Made by a program: the position numbers and the translations under genes. 29,757 nucleotides of DNA, taken from IMG/VR virus record IMGVR_UViG_3300023099_000016, positions 1 through 29,757 of that record. One strand, written 5' to 3'. The DNA is from a virus. Positions 23,022 to 28,566 of the stretch are shown one piece after another. The notes under the pieces are model-generated. The model saw only the letters and a program-made list of their open reading frames with translations, was not told where the DNA came from and did no database searches. Numbering within the stretch: position 1 is the first letter of the stretch; each line of letters begins with the position of its first letter.

Positions 23022-23458
23022 TCTTCATTCCCTGTTAGGTTAGTGGGTTGGGGTTTGGAGAAGTTTAGAGCCTCGCGAGCCCTGCGCCCACCGTCAGCCG
23101 AGAGGGCATTGCGAGCAGCTTCACCATCTGGGATGCCAGGAAGCTTCCTACATAAGCGGACCTTTTCTTCATACCAGTCTAATGCAGACACTAGGCCCCC
23201 GCTATAGTGCTTATGGAAGTCGTAAATAGCCATAGACATCCCGGCTATCATCTCCAAAGCCTCCTCATGCGTTACAAGGCCAGTTGCCGGGAACCTTTCA
23301 AAAACTTCTTTTGCAACGGCATAAGCTTCGCCTAGGGTATAGGGTGTATCTGCTTCAACAGTTCCAACGCCTTCGCAATCTGGGCAGTCTCCGTATTCTT
23401 CGTCCGCCGAGACAAACCCAGTTCCCTTGCACGGCAAACACGCTCTTCTCACGCTCAT
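23018..23458 (-). CDS. DnaJ-type zinc-finger protein
   Basis: I place the start at ATG 23458 (146 residues), with GAGGG 4 bases before it and the upstream stop 16 bases away; a longer open frame to 23605 would overlap the AT-hook gene. Near the N-terminus lie two CxxCxGxG motifs, CLPCKGTG and CPDCEGVG, separated by about 10 residues, as in the central zinc domain of DnaJ. They probably bind one zinc. The rest is helical (YAVAKEVFERFPATGLVTHE, YDFHKHYSGGLVSALDWYEEKV in part). No J-domain is present, so it is not a co-chaperone in itself. It may bind unfolded protein or nucleic acid. Confidence 0.6.
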   Translation of the reverse strand: MSVRRACLPCKGTGFVSADEEYGDCPDCEGVGTVEADTPYTLGEAYAVAKEVFERFPATGLVTHEEALEMIAGMSMAIYDFHKHYSGGLVSALDWYEEKVRLCRKLPGIPDGEAARNALSADGGRRAREALNFSKPQPTNLTGNEE

Positions 23459-23474
23459 TTCACCCTCGTTAAGA

Positions 23475-23756
23475 TCATTGAATGGGTTTGGAGGCTTTGG
23501 AACGGGCGCGATATTCACGCTGCTTAGCCGCCTTGTATGCCGCCATGTCTGTAATGGTCTTGGGCCTCCCTGGGCCGCGCCTAATTCGATCAGGATGCAA
23601 ATCAACCATGGGGCGGCTGAACTCTTTGCCGATCACGCTCTGAAGCACTTCAGGCGTCAAAGTAGTTGCTACATCAGGTTTGGGCTTGCGAACGATGCAG
23701 GGGTCTCTACGATAATGAAAACCACCACACTTGTTGCATAGTTCAGGACCGCTCAT
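23475..23756 (-). CDS. Small DNA-binding protein: CxxC pair and AT-hook
   Basis: The protein has 93 residues. It starts MSGPELCNKCGGFHYRRDPC, a possible zinc knuckle (CxxC plus a later Cys and His), and has RRGPGRPKT (about 59-67), a typical AT-hook core (RGPGRPK) for minor-groove binding. The C-terminus is basic, AAKQREYRARSKASKP, similar to the end of the 48-residue protein at 26426. It overlaps the 65-residue gene by ATGA. It probably acts on DNA, but the target is unknown. Confidence 0.55.
   Translation of the reverse strand: MSGPELCNKCGGFHYRRDPCIVRKPKPDVATTLTPEVLQSVIGKEFSRPMVDLHPDRIRRGPGRPKTITDMAAYKAAKQREYRARSKASKPIQ
23485..23501 (-). repeat. Start-associated C/A-rich element, double copy before zinc-finger gene
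   Basis: The minus strand has TCCAAAGC (23501-23494) and TCCAAACC (23492-23485) back to back in the last codons of the AT-hook gene, 30-40 bases before the start of the DnaJ-type gene. It encodes the SKASKPIQ ending. Confidence 0.45.
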
Positions 23757-23950
23757 GGGCGACGTGCCAGAAATAAGCCTGCTTCATTTCGTGTCGTGAA
23801 TGAGCCAATGTACTTACCTGCTAGGTAGGCTTCCCAAGTTGTGCTGGTGCCGCGATACACCTTCGCGACTTTCCGAACCGTGCCGACCAGCTTCCCGCAA
23901 GAAGACACGAGGTAGCTGTTTTCTCTGGTTTGGCTTTTTGTGAAGGTCAA
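23753..23950 (-). CDS. Small protein with TTG start, unknown
   Basis: The protein has 65 residues. The only in-frame start is TTG at 23950, with GGAG 8 bases upstream; the ATG between them is out of frame and stops after three codons. The sequence (YLVSSCGKLVGTVRKVAKVY, TTWEAYLAGKYIGSFTT) is a small beta/alpha fold of unknown family. It is the first gene after the promoter at 23975-24003. Confidence 0.55.
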   Translation of the reverse strand: MTFTKSQTRENSYLVSSCGKLVGTVRKVAKVYRGTSTTWEAYLAGKYIGSFTTRNEAGLFLARRP

Positions 23951-23974
23951 TTGCCCATCTCCGTTGTTGATCTG

Positions 23975-24003
23975 AATATATTCAACGCGTGGAAAGAATG
24001 CAA
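23975..24003 (-). promoter_or_regulatory. Candidate sigma70 promoter for the left accessory operon
   Basis: TTGCAT (24003-23998), 17 bases, then TATATT (23980-23975), reading leftward. The predicted start is near 23968, about 18 bases before the TTG start at 23950. The -10 matches consensus at 5/6, the -35 less well, but it has the CTTG core. This gap is the only sizeable break in the accessory gene chain, which fits a new promoter. Confidence 0.5.
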
Positions 24004-24021
24004 GCGCTTTGTTGAATTAAT

Positions 24022-24052
24022 TGATCGGTCTACTCGCCCACCGTACCGATCA
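24022..24052. repeat. Perfect 8-base inverted repeat upstream of the promoter
   Basis: TGATCGGT (24022-24029) and ACCGATCA (24045-24052) are separated by 15 bases. It lies about 20 bases upstream of the -35 box of the promoter above. It may be an operator, an activator site, or a weak terminator for the upstream genes (the minus strand continues ATTAATT, not a true U-run). The 24053-24184 part of the gap holds nothing else I can support. Confidence 0.4.
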
Positions 24053-24184
24053 GAAGTGGGAATGCCGAGGGAGGGAGGCTCGGTGCGATTGGATTGAGGG
24101 CGCGGGGAGCGCTATCGGTGCAAAGGATGGTCAGTTCAGTAGCCGTCCCTCTACTGCAATGCACCTGCCCTCAAACTCTATGTT

Positions 24185-24379
24185 CTATTCCTTGTGGTCG
24201 TTTGGCTTTGGAATGTTAGGGACGATATGCCAAATCCCTCCAGACTTAGCCGTTAGCTTCCCTCGCCTAACCTTAAGTTCCGCCACGATATTATCAAACT
24301 CTGCGACCTTAATCCAGCCTGATCGCTTCATAATCCCATGGGCTACGGGCATTCTGCGCAGTTCGATCTTATCGCTCAT
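24185..24379 (-). CDS. Small protein, unknown (64 residues)
   Basis: Begins MSDKIELRRMPVAHGIMKRS, basic and mixed alpha/beta (VAEFDNIVAELKVRRGKL). No family recognised. It starts 3 bases after the stop of the 89-residue gene. Its end (NIPKPNDHKE) contains another exact TCCAAAGC at 24212-24205. It closes the right-hand accessory operon before the 234-base gap. Confidence 0.5.
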   Translation of the reverse strand: MSDKIELRRMPVAHGIMKRSGWIKVAEFDNIVAELKVRRGKLTAKSGGIWHIVPNIPKPNDHKE

Positions 24380-24382
24380 TCC

Positions 24383-24652
24383 TTACTTGCCTCCGTTGCG
24401 AATGGCTTGGATTAGATCGGGCATATTCGGATCGGCGCTTTCGCCGTTGATGATCGTCTGATTGGCCTCTAGGAAGTCAGCAGCGTTATTACGCTCGCTA
24501 AGGATGGCGCGGGCGACTGCCGTTCGGATGGCGTCCAGTTCAATCCGCAAGTCCTCGTCTTCTAGGTTTCTAAGGGCCGTTTCCGCTGCCTTAACGGCCA
24601 ATGGACCAGCCAAAGTCCAAACGTCCTGCGGTATGTCGCTAGGCTTGCTCAT
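24383..24652 (-). CDS. Small helical protein, unknown (89 residues)
   Basis: The start is placed at ATG 24652, 4 bases after the upstream stop, with GAAGGG before it; the frame is open further to 24835, but that part overlaps the upstream gene and has no ribosome binding site. The protein (MSKPSDIPQDVWTLAG, then AVKAAETALRNLEDED) is mostly helical and acidic. Not recognised. It is in the coupled small-gene chain. Confidence 0.55.
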   Translation of the reverse strand: MSKPSDIPQDVWTLAGPLAVKAAETALRNLEDEDLRIELDAIRTAVARAILSERNNAADFLEANQTIINGESADPNMPDLIQAIRNGGK

Positions 24653-24656
24653 CTCG

Positions 24657-24881
24657 TTACCCTTCTGTGATTGTGGGGGATAGGGGCTGGGGAGGCGCGT
24701 TAATTGTTTCTCCTCCCCGAAACTTAGCTCTATCAGCGTAGTCCTTAATCGCTTCCCAAAGCATATGCTCCATTGATCGATGTGGCTGAGCTTGCTGTAT
24801 TCGCAGAACGTCAACCGCTGATCGCAATGCTGCATGGTCGCATCCGGCGTCAGTGAACAGCGTCATCATGCTAATGCTCAT
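24657..24881 (-). CDS. Small protein, unknown (74 residues)
   Basis: Starts MSISMMTLFTDAGCDHAALR, continues helical with Gln/His (VLRIQQAQPHRSMEHMLWEA) and ends in a Pro-rich tail (APPQPLSPTITEG) encoded by a C/A-rich junction stretch. It overlaps the 90-residue gene by ATGA (24878-24881). No family recognised. Confidence 0.5.
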   Translation of the reverse strand: MSISMMTLFTDAGCDHAALRSAVDVLRIQQAQPHRSMEHMLWEAIKDYADRAKFRGGETINAPPQPLSPTITEG

Positions 24882-25150
24882 TCTGCCTTATCCTTTGATT
24901 GGGCTTGGGAAATGACAGAAATAACTCGGTCTAAAGTTCCGAACTTAAATTTCATCTGCACCTCCAAATCCTCAAGAAGGTATTTAACTGCTTTTAGAAC
25001 ATCCACCAACTCCTCAATGGTCTTGTCGCGGGCTTCTAAAGCATCGGCGGCTTCTTTCCGCTGTTGCAGAATTTCCATGTACAGGTCTGTCTTGGTCGCA
25101 AACATACTCATCGAAACCGGAAACCGCAGCCGCTCTATCAGGTCACTCAT
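24878..25150 (-). CDS. Small coiled-coil protein, unknown (90 residues)
   Basis: Starts MSDLIERLRFPVSMSM, then a long helix with heptad-like spacing (MEILQQRKEAADALEARDKT, VDVLKAVKYLLEDLEVQMKF). This is a typical small phage coiled-coil protein whose first residues (MSDLIERL) are common to many phage early proteins. Function is unknown. The leader shares AAGGATAAGG with that of the downstream gene. Confidence 0.55.
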   Translation of the reverse strand: MSDLIERLRFPVSMSMFATKTDLYMEILQQRKEAADALEARDKTIEELVDVLKAVKYLLEDLEVQMKFKFGTLDRVISVISQAQSKDKAE

Positions 25151-25171
25151 CCTCTTCCCCTTATCCTTGTA

Positions 25172-25387
25172 TTAGGTTTGCTTTGGAGGGGTGCACGCTG
25201 GATGATCGCCAGCAGCAATTTTCTCCATCAGCTTCAGATCACCAAATGCGCACCAGATTGAAATGGGCGATAGACCAAGAACCTTACCTGCGAACTGAGC
25301 GGCCCTGATATAATCCATCTTCCATCCGGTATCTCGACACGCCCTGATGTAGAACTGCTGAATGTCGTGCCTGCTCAGTTCCTTCAT
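25172..25387 (-). CDS. Small helical protein, unknown (71 residues)
   Basis: Starts MKELSRHDIQQFYIRACRDT and is helical, with two Trp and a Pro-rich end (HPACTPPKQT) that is encoded by the junction element. It overlaps the 38-residue gene by ATGA. A short helix-turn-helix (RAAQFAGKVLGLSPISIWCA) is possible but not clear. Confidence 0.5.
   Translation of the reverse strand: MKELSRHDIQQFYIRACRDTGWKMDYIRAAQFAGKVLGLSPISIWCAFGDLKLMEKIAAGDHPACTPPKQT
25180..25187 (-). repeat. Start-associated C/A-rich element, copy before coiled-coil gene
   Basis: TCCAAAGC on the minus strand followed by AAACCTAATAC, then AAGGATAAGGGGAAGAGG and the ATG at 25150. It spans the stop codon of the 71-residue gene. Confidence 0.45.
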
Positions 25388-25500
25388 TTCCGCACCAGTT
25401 GGCTTACGTGGAACTTACGATGGGTTACGTCTATAATCCGGCGCTGCTTTTGAGTGTAGACAGTGCTGGATCGATGGCTGGTGTAGTTGTAACTGCTCAT
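25384..25500 (-). CDS. 38-residue basic peptide
   Basis: The ATG at 25500 overlaps the stop of the upstream gene and the TGA overlaps the start of the 71-residue gene, both as ATGA, so it fills the space exactly. The peptide (MSSYNYTSHRSSTVYTQ, then RRIIDVTHRKFHVSQLVRK) is rich in Ser, Tyr and Arg. Not recognised. Confidence 0.45.
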   Translation of the reverse strand: MSSYNYTSHRSSTVYTQKQRRIIDVTHRKFHVSQLVRK

Positions 25501-25754
25501 TCTCTTGCACTCCACGAGTTTCCGACCTTCGTTAGTCGCTTTGAATCGTTCGGCCCCCAATAAATATTCTTATCGCCACCCCACCAGATAGCATCTCCCA
25601 AATCTGGTTCATCTTCTTGCGGAAGGGCGTAAACGAATGTTTCATCAAACCAGTTTGGCCTATACTCTGACATGACCCGATACCGAACGACTGTCAGCCC
25701 TGTCTCTGGGAGAGTCACCATTTCCCGCTCAAGGATGTTACCTCCGCCGCTCAT
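25497..25754 (-). CDS. Small acidic protein, unknown (85 residues)
   Basis: Starts MSGGGNILEREMVTLPETGL and has several Trp/Tyr (WFDETFVYALP, DAIWWGGDKNIYWGPND), probably beta-rich. It is coupled to the lipoprotein gene by ATGA (25751-25754). No family recognised. Confidence 0.5.
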   Translation of the reverse strand: MSGGGNILEREMVTLPETGLTVVRYRVMSEYRPNWFDETFVYALPQEDEPDLGDAIWWGGDKNIYWGPNDSKRLTKVGNSWSARE

Positions 25755-26080
25755 AGCCAGATGACCTCATTATTTGGACCACAGTCAAAAATTGCAAACA
25801 CCGCTTGGCAAATTGGTTTCGGCGGAGGAGGCGGCACATACACAGTCTCAGGAACGGCTATAGGCTCTATCTCTGCTACTGTGGTAGGTTCTGGTGGTGA
25901 AACTGGCTGTACGGGGCTCTCTGTTGATTGTAGGGGCTTAGGAATGGTTGAGGGTGGCGAAGTTATCGAGGCGCGATACTCGTAAGCCGCTCTCGATGAT
26001 GCTCCGGGGTTAATCAGGTCGTTCAGATCGCATGCCGTGAGTGTTGGTGCGATGGCGAAAGGGAGAAGCAGCCGGATCAT
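25751..26080 (-). CDS. Proline-rich lipoprotein
   Basis: The protein has 109 residues. MIRLLLPFAIAPTLTAC is a type-II signal peptide with lipobox LTAC and lipidated C17. Position +2 is Asp, which in enteric bacteria keeps lipoproteins in the inner membrane. Residues 41-90 form a long Pro-rich arm (PPSTIPKP, PVSPPEP, VPPPPPKP), followed by a short end with C91 and C100, a possible disulfide. Rz1-type outer spanins are Pro-rich lipoproteins, but this gene is far from the lysis genes and has the Asp signal, so superinfection exclusion or envelope modification is as likely. It overlaps neighbours on both sides by ATGA. Confidence 0.7.
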   Translation of the reverse strand: MIRLLLPFAIAPTLTACDLNDLINPGASSRAAYEYRASITSPPSTIPKPLQSTESPVQPVSPPEPTTVAEIEPIAVPETVYVPPPPPKPICQAVFAIFDCGPNNEVIWL

Positions 26081-26223
26081 TGTTCTTTCCGCCCGCGCGA
26101 CAGCCCGCGTTCGTACTCTGCCTCTGCAAGTTCATATAGGGTCTTCCATAAAGCTGTTCGCTGCTTCCCCGTCATAGAGTCGAACTCAGCTTCAATTTTC
26201 TTAACGGCTTCTTCCTTGGTCAT
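26077..26223 (-). CDS. Small helical protein, unknown (48 residues)
   Basis: ATG at 26223 with AGGAGG in the strong leader AATCAGGAGGATGAGAT, identical over 17 bases to the HNH gene leader at 22567. The protein (MTKEEAVKKIEAEFDSM, then QRTALWKTLYELAEAEYERG) is charged and helical. The stop overlaps the lipoprotein start (ATGA). Function is unknown. Confidence 0.55.
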   Translation of the reverse strand: MTKEEAVKKIEAEFDSMTGKQRTALWKTLYELAEAEYERGLSRGRKEQ

Positions 26224-26258
26224 ATCTCATCCTCCTGATTGAGTGGGTTGGTTAGGGG

Positions 26259-26429
26259 TTATGCCTGCTCGGAGAGCGCATCTATGGCACACTCCAAATC
26301 CTGATAGGCCCGATCACACGTCTCTTTCAGGCTCTCAACCTCATCCAGAAAATCCCGGAGTGCATCACGGTCTTTGCCGATTTTGTCCCGGTGCTTTTCC
26401 AGTTGCTTAATCATCATTGCCAGTTTCAT
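26259..26429 (-). CDS. Small coiled-coil protein, unknown (56 residues)
   Basis: ATG at 26429, coupled by ATGA to the 48-residue basic protein, with AAGGA upstream. The protein begins MKLAMMIKQLEKHRDKIGKD and is one long amphipathic helix to the end (DFLDEVESLKETCDRAYQDL). Probably an oligomerising helper of unknown function. Confidence 0.55.
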   Translation of the reverse strand: MKLAMMIKQLEKHRDKIGKDRDALRDFLDEVESLKETCDRAYQDLECAIDALSEQA

Positions 26430-26572
26430 TTCTCTTCCTTCTCTATGGTGTTTTGTGGGATGGGCTTTGGAGAGGAAGCCTTGCGTTTGGCTCGATATTC
26501 CCTCAAGTACTTAGCCATGTAACCCGGCGAATGACGGTCGCCCTTGCGGGTGTCCGGTTTTCGCGTCCTCAC
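26426..26572 (-). CDS. 48-residue basic protein with YLREYRAKRK motif
   Basis: GTG at 26572 overlaps the upstream TGA (GTGA) and has GGAG 8 bases before it. The protein is strongly basic: VRTRKPDTRKGDRHSPG, then YMAKYLREYRAKRKASSP. The YxxEYRAxxK pattern is a widespread small nucleic-acid-binding motif in phages and recurs at the end of the AT-hook protein (23475). The end (SPKPIPQNTIEKEEK) is encoded by the junction element. Confidence 0.5.
   Translation of the reverse strand: MRTRKPDTRKGDRHSPGYMAKYLREYRAKRKASSPKPIPQNTIEKEEK
26464..26471 (-). repeat. Start-associated C/A-rich element, copy before 56-residue gene
   Basis: TCCAAAGC then CCATCCCACAAAACACC on the minus strand, followed by GAAGGAAGAGAA and the ATG at 26429. 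It lies in the last third of the 48-residue gene. Confidence 0.45.
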
Positions 26573-26793
26573 GCCGCGATCTCCATTGCTACCTTTACCG
26601 CATCTTCGCGGAACTGGCGGTTGAACATCTTGGCGAAGGTTGCATCAAACCCACCGATTTCGGCAGCAGCTTCACAAGCGGCCAACGAATGGTCCTGATA
26701 CTTAAATGCCCAGCCTGCGCCGCCAAGCTTTGCGATTGCAGTGAGGTTCTGGATCATCGTTTCAACTTCTGCGGCGAACTGTTCGTAGGTCAT
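26569..26793 (-). CDS. Small helical protein, unknown (74 residues)
   Basis: Starts MTYEQFAAEVETMIQNLTAI and is Ala-rich and helical (DHSLAACEAAAEIGGFDATF, VKVAMEIAA). GGGAG lies 8 bases before the ATG. It is the first gene after the promoter with direct repeats at 26821-26849. No family recognised. Confidence 0.55.
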   Translation of the reverse strand: MTYEQFAAEVETMIQNLTAIAKLGGAGWAFKYQDHSLAACEAAAEIGGFDATFAKMFNRQFREDAVKVAMEIAA

Positions 26794-26820
26794 TTTGTCA
26801 TCTCCCGTTTCGTTGTCTTA

Positions 26821-26849
26821 GTGATAACACCGCGCGATAACACCGTCAA
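26821..26849 (-). promoter_or_regulatory. Candidate promoter carrying direct-repeat operator
   Basis: TTGACG (26849-26844, within CTTGAC), 17 bases, then TATCAC (26826-26821), reading leftward into the 74-residue gene. Two perfect 10-base direct repeats (plus strand GATAACACCG at 26823-26832 and 26836-26845, 13 bases apart) cover the -10 and -35 boxes. The -35 overlaps the TGA of the four-HTH gene. Repeats lying on the boxes suggest a repressed promoter, and the adjacent HTH protein is the obvious candidate regulator. Confidence 0.5.
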
Positions 26850-27526
26850 GCACTAATTCCATATTTCTCGCACACCCTCTTTGCCTCTCCGGGCTTAGGA
26901 GGAAGGCGCCCTTCGTTCCTCAACCTGGATATGGTGGCGCTAACGCTGTTGGTGGTCGTGGAATAGCGCTCTGCCATAACCGCCGTTGTCATCCCCTCTT
27001 TCCCATAGTCTCGGATGATCATGTTCGTGAGGATCGGCCTTCTGCCCCGCTTATCCATCATCCTGATCTTAAAACGCTTGCAAAGATGCGAGACGGAACA
27101 GGGCTCTATATCCAGAAGGATTGATGCCTGATTCTGTGACAGGCCTAGGGTCGCGAACTCTTGAATAGCGGCCACACGACGCAAAGTAAGGGCCGCGCTT
27201 GGCCGTCCAGCGGCGTTTGAATACTCAATCCCATATTCCTGTAACAGCCCGCTAATGCGGCTCTTGCTCACACCTAAAGCCTGCGCGATTTTAATTCTGG
27301 GCTGCTTTCGCGCAATCAGCGTCTGAATGACTTCCTTCCGCTTCGAAGCATCAATGGCAGGCGGCATTTCAATGCCATGCTTACGGCATATTCGGTTCAC
27401 TAGCTGGCGATGGCACCCCATCAGGGCAGAAGCCTTTATCTGAGAGCACCCAAGGTCTGCCAGTTCCCTCAATGCCGCTGCCCTTCTAACGGCGCTGATA
27501 TGAGTACGCTTGCGACGTTCGTTCAT
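26846..27526 (-). CDS. Protein of four tandem helix-turn-helix units
   Basis: The protein has 226 residues and consists of four HTH-like units of about 40 residues: 14-53 (LRELADLGCSQIKASALM), 62-101 (IKIAQALGVSKSRISGLLQE), 115-155 (IQEFATLGLSQNQASILL) and 164-206 (TTAVMAERYSTTTNSVSATI). Units 1 and 3 are clearly related (RRxAAxxExAxLGxSQxxASxL), which points to internal duplication. No catalytic domain is present, so it is probably a DNA-binding regulator or organiser reaching several half-sites. It overlaps the upstream gene by ATGA and its stop overlaps a promoter with direct repeats. Homeodomain-like transposase remnants are the alternative. Confidence 0.7.
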   Translation of the reverse strand: MNERRKRTHISAVRRAAALRELADLGCSQIKASALMGCHRQLVNRICRKHGIEMPPAIDASKRKEVIQTLIARKQPRIKIAQALGVSKSRISGLLQEYGIEYSNAAGRPSAALTLRRVAAIQEFATLGLSQNQASILLDIEPCSVSHLCKRFKIRMMDKRGRRPILTNMIIRDYGKEGMTTAVMAERYSTTTNSVSATISRLRNEGRLPPKPGEAKRVCEKYGISA

Positions 27527-28098
27527 TCTGGCAATTCACCTCCCTGGTTGATGTGGACGCCTAGTTTCGCTGCCAGCGTCCGGCTTATCTTCACCTGCTC
27601 GGAAATGGTCAGGAACTCCCCAGCGAAGTGCTGATCGGATCGCCTGATTGCCTCCTTGGCAGCTAGTTCCTGTTCAGGTGTTCGTGTCTTTGGATTGATC
27701 TTCTCCTCGAAAGCCTCAACCATGCTTCTTACCCTCGCCATGGATTCCGGGGTTCTGGCAGCTTCAATGTCTGCGTCATGGTCCCGCTGCTCTATCTGTC
27801 TTACTGCGGCATTGTGCATGCTCTTGGGGCCGTTAAGATGGCTTTGGACGGAACGAAGGTGCGACGAGAACTGTGCTATATTCGGAGCCCATGTTCTGTT
27901 GACGCCCTCTACGCGACCGAACAGGAAATCCTCGCACGTATCGATAATTGCCCCGGTCGTGTATCCCTCGCATGCCTCCAGATACATGGCGGCTAGTTTC
28001 TGTCCCTCCTCCGCATCATTTGGATTGGTCAGCGGCAAACGACAGGAGCGGAAAAGCCTCTCGAATGCCTTCGTCACCTTGTATGCGTCGTACGCCAT
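27523..28098 (-). CDS. Possible replication-associated protein
   Basis: The protein has 191 residues. The N-terminal half (AFERLFRSCRLPL, YLEACEGYTTGAIIDTCEDF, WAPNIAQFSSHLR) resembles the helical domain of phage helicase-loader or replication-organiser proteins; the C-terminal half is charged helix. It starts 83 bases inside the upstream gene with its own GGAGAG 5 bases before the ATG, which supports a real overlap. It is followed by the HTH protein through ATGA. The replication role is inferred from resemblance and context; no Walker motif is present. Confidence 0.5.
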   Translation of the reverse strand: MAYDAYKVTKAFERLFRSCRLPLTNPNDAEEGQKLAAMYLEACEGYTTGAIIDTCEDFLFGRVEGVNRTWAPNIAQFSSHLRSVQSHLNGPKSMHNAAVRQIEQRDHDADIEAARTPESMARVRSMVEAFEEKINPKTRTPEQELAAKEAIRRSDQHFAGEFLTISEQVKISRTLAAKLGVHINQGGELPE

Positions 28099-28375
28099 TA
28101 TTGCTCTCCATCTGGGCTGCTAGGTTACCGAATACCGATCCTACTGTTGTTCGTTGTGGTTGTTTTGGTTGAACCCAATCTGCCTTGAAGCCCCGCCATC
28201 CCCTCAAAAGTATCTCGTCCGCTGCGGCGTTTGGATCGCCGGTCTTTTGTAGCTCTTTGGCTAGGAGCATTGCTGCTCGTTCTGTAAGAGGCTTTCGAAT
28301 GGCCTTGCGGTGATCAAGGATGCCTTGGGCGTGTTCTTGGTCGAGGACGGTCTCTAGCATTTGGCGTGGCGTCAT
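28016..28375 (-). CDS. Possible replication-organiser C-terminal-like protein
   Basis: The protein has 119 residues. Its core HRKAIRKPLTERAAMLLAKE then GDPNAAADEILLRGWRGFKA is the short conserved block found at the C-terminus of many phage replication initiator or DnaT/O-like proteins in alphaproteobacterial phages (from memory). Here it stands alone, without the usual N-terminal HTH, so it may be a split version. The last 27 codons overlap the next gene in another frame. It is joined to the 64-residue gene by ATGA. Confidence 0.55.
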   Translation of the reverse strand: MTPRQMLETVLDQEHAQGILDHRKAIRKPLTERAAMLLAKELQKTGDPNAAADEILLRGWRGFKADWVQPKQPQRTTVGSVFGNLAAQMESNNGVRRIQGDEGIREAFPLLSFAADQSK

Positions 28376-28566
28376 GGCTTGATGTCCTCAACAGCGAATG
28401 CAAGCCGCTTTAGACGGGTCAAGGCGTGCTCTAGGGCCAATGAATGAATATCGCCGTACCTGATGTCCTTTCCGGACTTCATGGCCTCCATCTCCTCCCG
28501 ATGCGCCCGCTCTACAGCCTCAATGCATTCGTCCAGAGTAATCGGATATTGCATTGTGTTTCTCAT
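28372..28566 (-). CDS. Small helical protein, unknown (64 residues)
   Basis: Starts MRNTMQYPITLDECIEAVER and is helical and charged (HREEMEAMKSGKDIRYG, then LEHALTRLKRLAFAVEDI). ATGA overlaps on both ends (28563-28566 and 28372-28375) show coupled translation in the early operon. No family recognised. Confidence 0.55.
   Translation of the reverse strand: MRNTMQYPITLDECIEAVERAHREEMEAMKSGKDIRYGDIHSLALEHALTRLKRLAFAVEDIKP

Noticed and set aside
23459-23605. Upstream extension of the DnaJ-type zinc protein to 23605.
   Set aside because: It overlaps the AT-hook gene; GAGGG plus ATG at 23458 is the clear start.
24030-24164. Minus-strand GTG frame of 44 residues in the 234-base gap.
   Set aside because: The residue composition (Pro/Ala/Leu without structure) is unlike the neighbours, and the frame runs through the inverted repeat near the promoter.
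24021-24461. Plus-strand open frame of 146 residues.
   Set aside because: It runs antisense through the 64- and 89-residue genes and has no ribosome binding site or recognisable motif.
24653-24835. Upstream extension of the 89-residue gene to 24835.
   Set aside because: It overlaps the upstream coding gene almost fully, and a better start lies 4 bases after that gene's stop.
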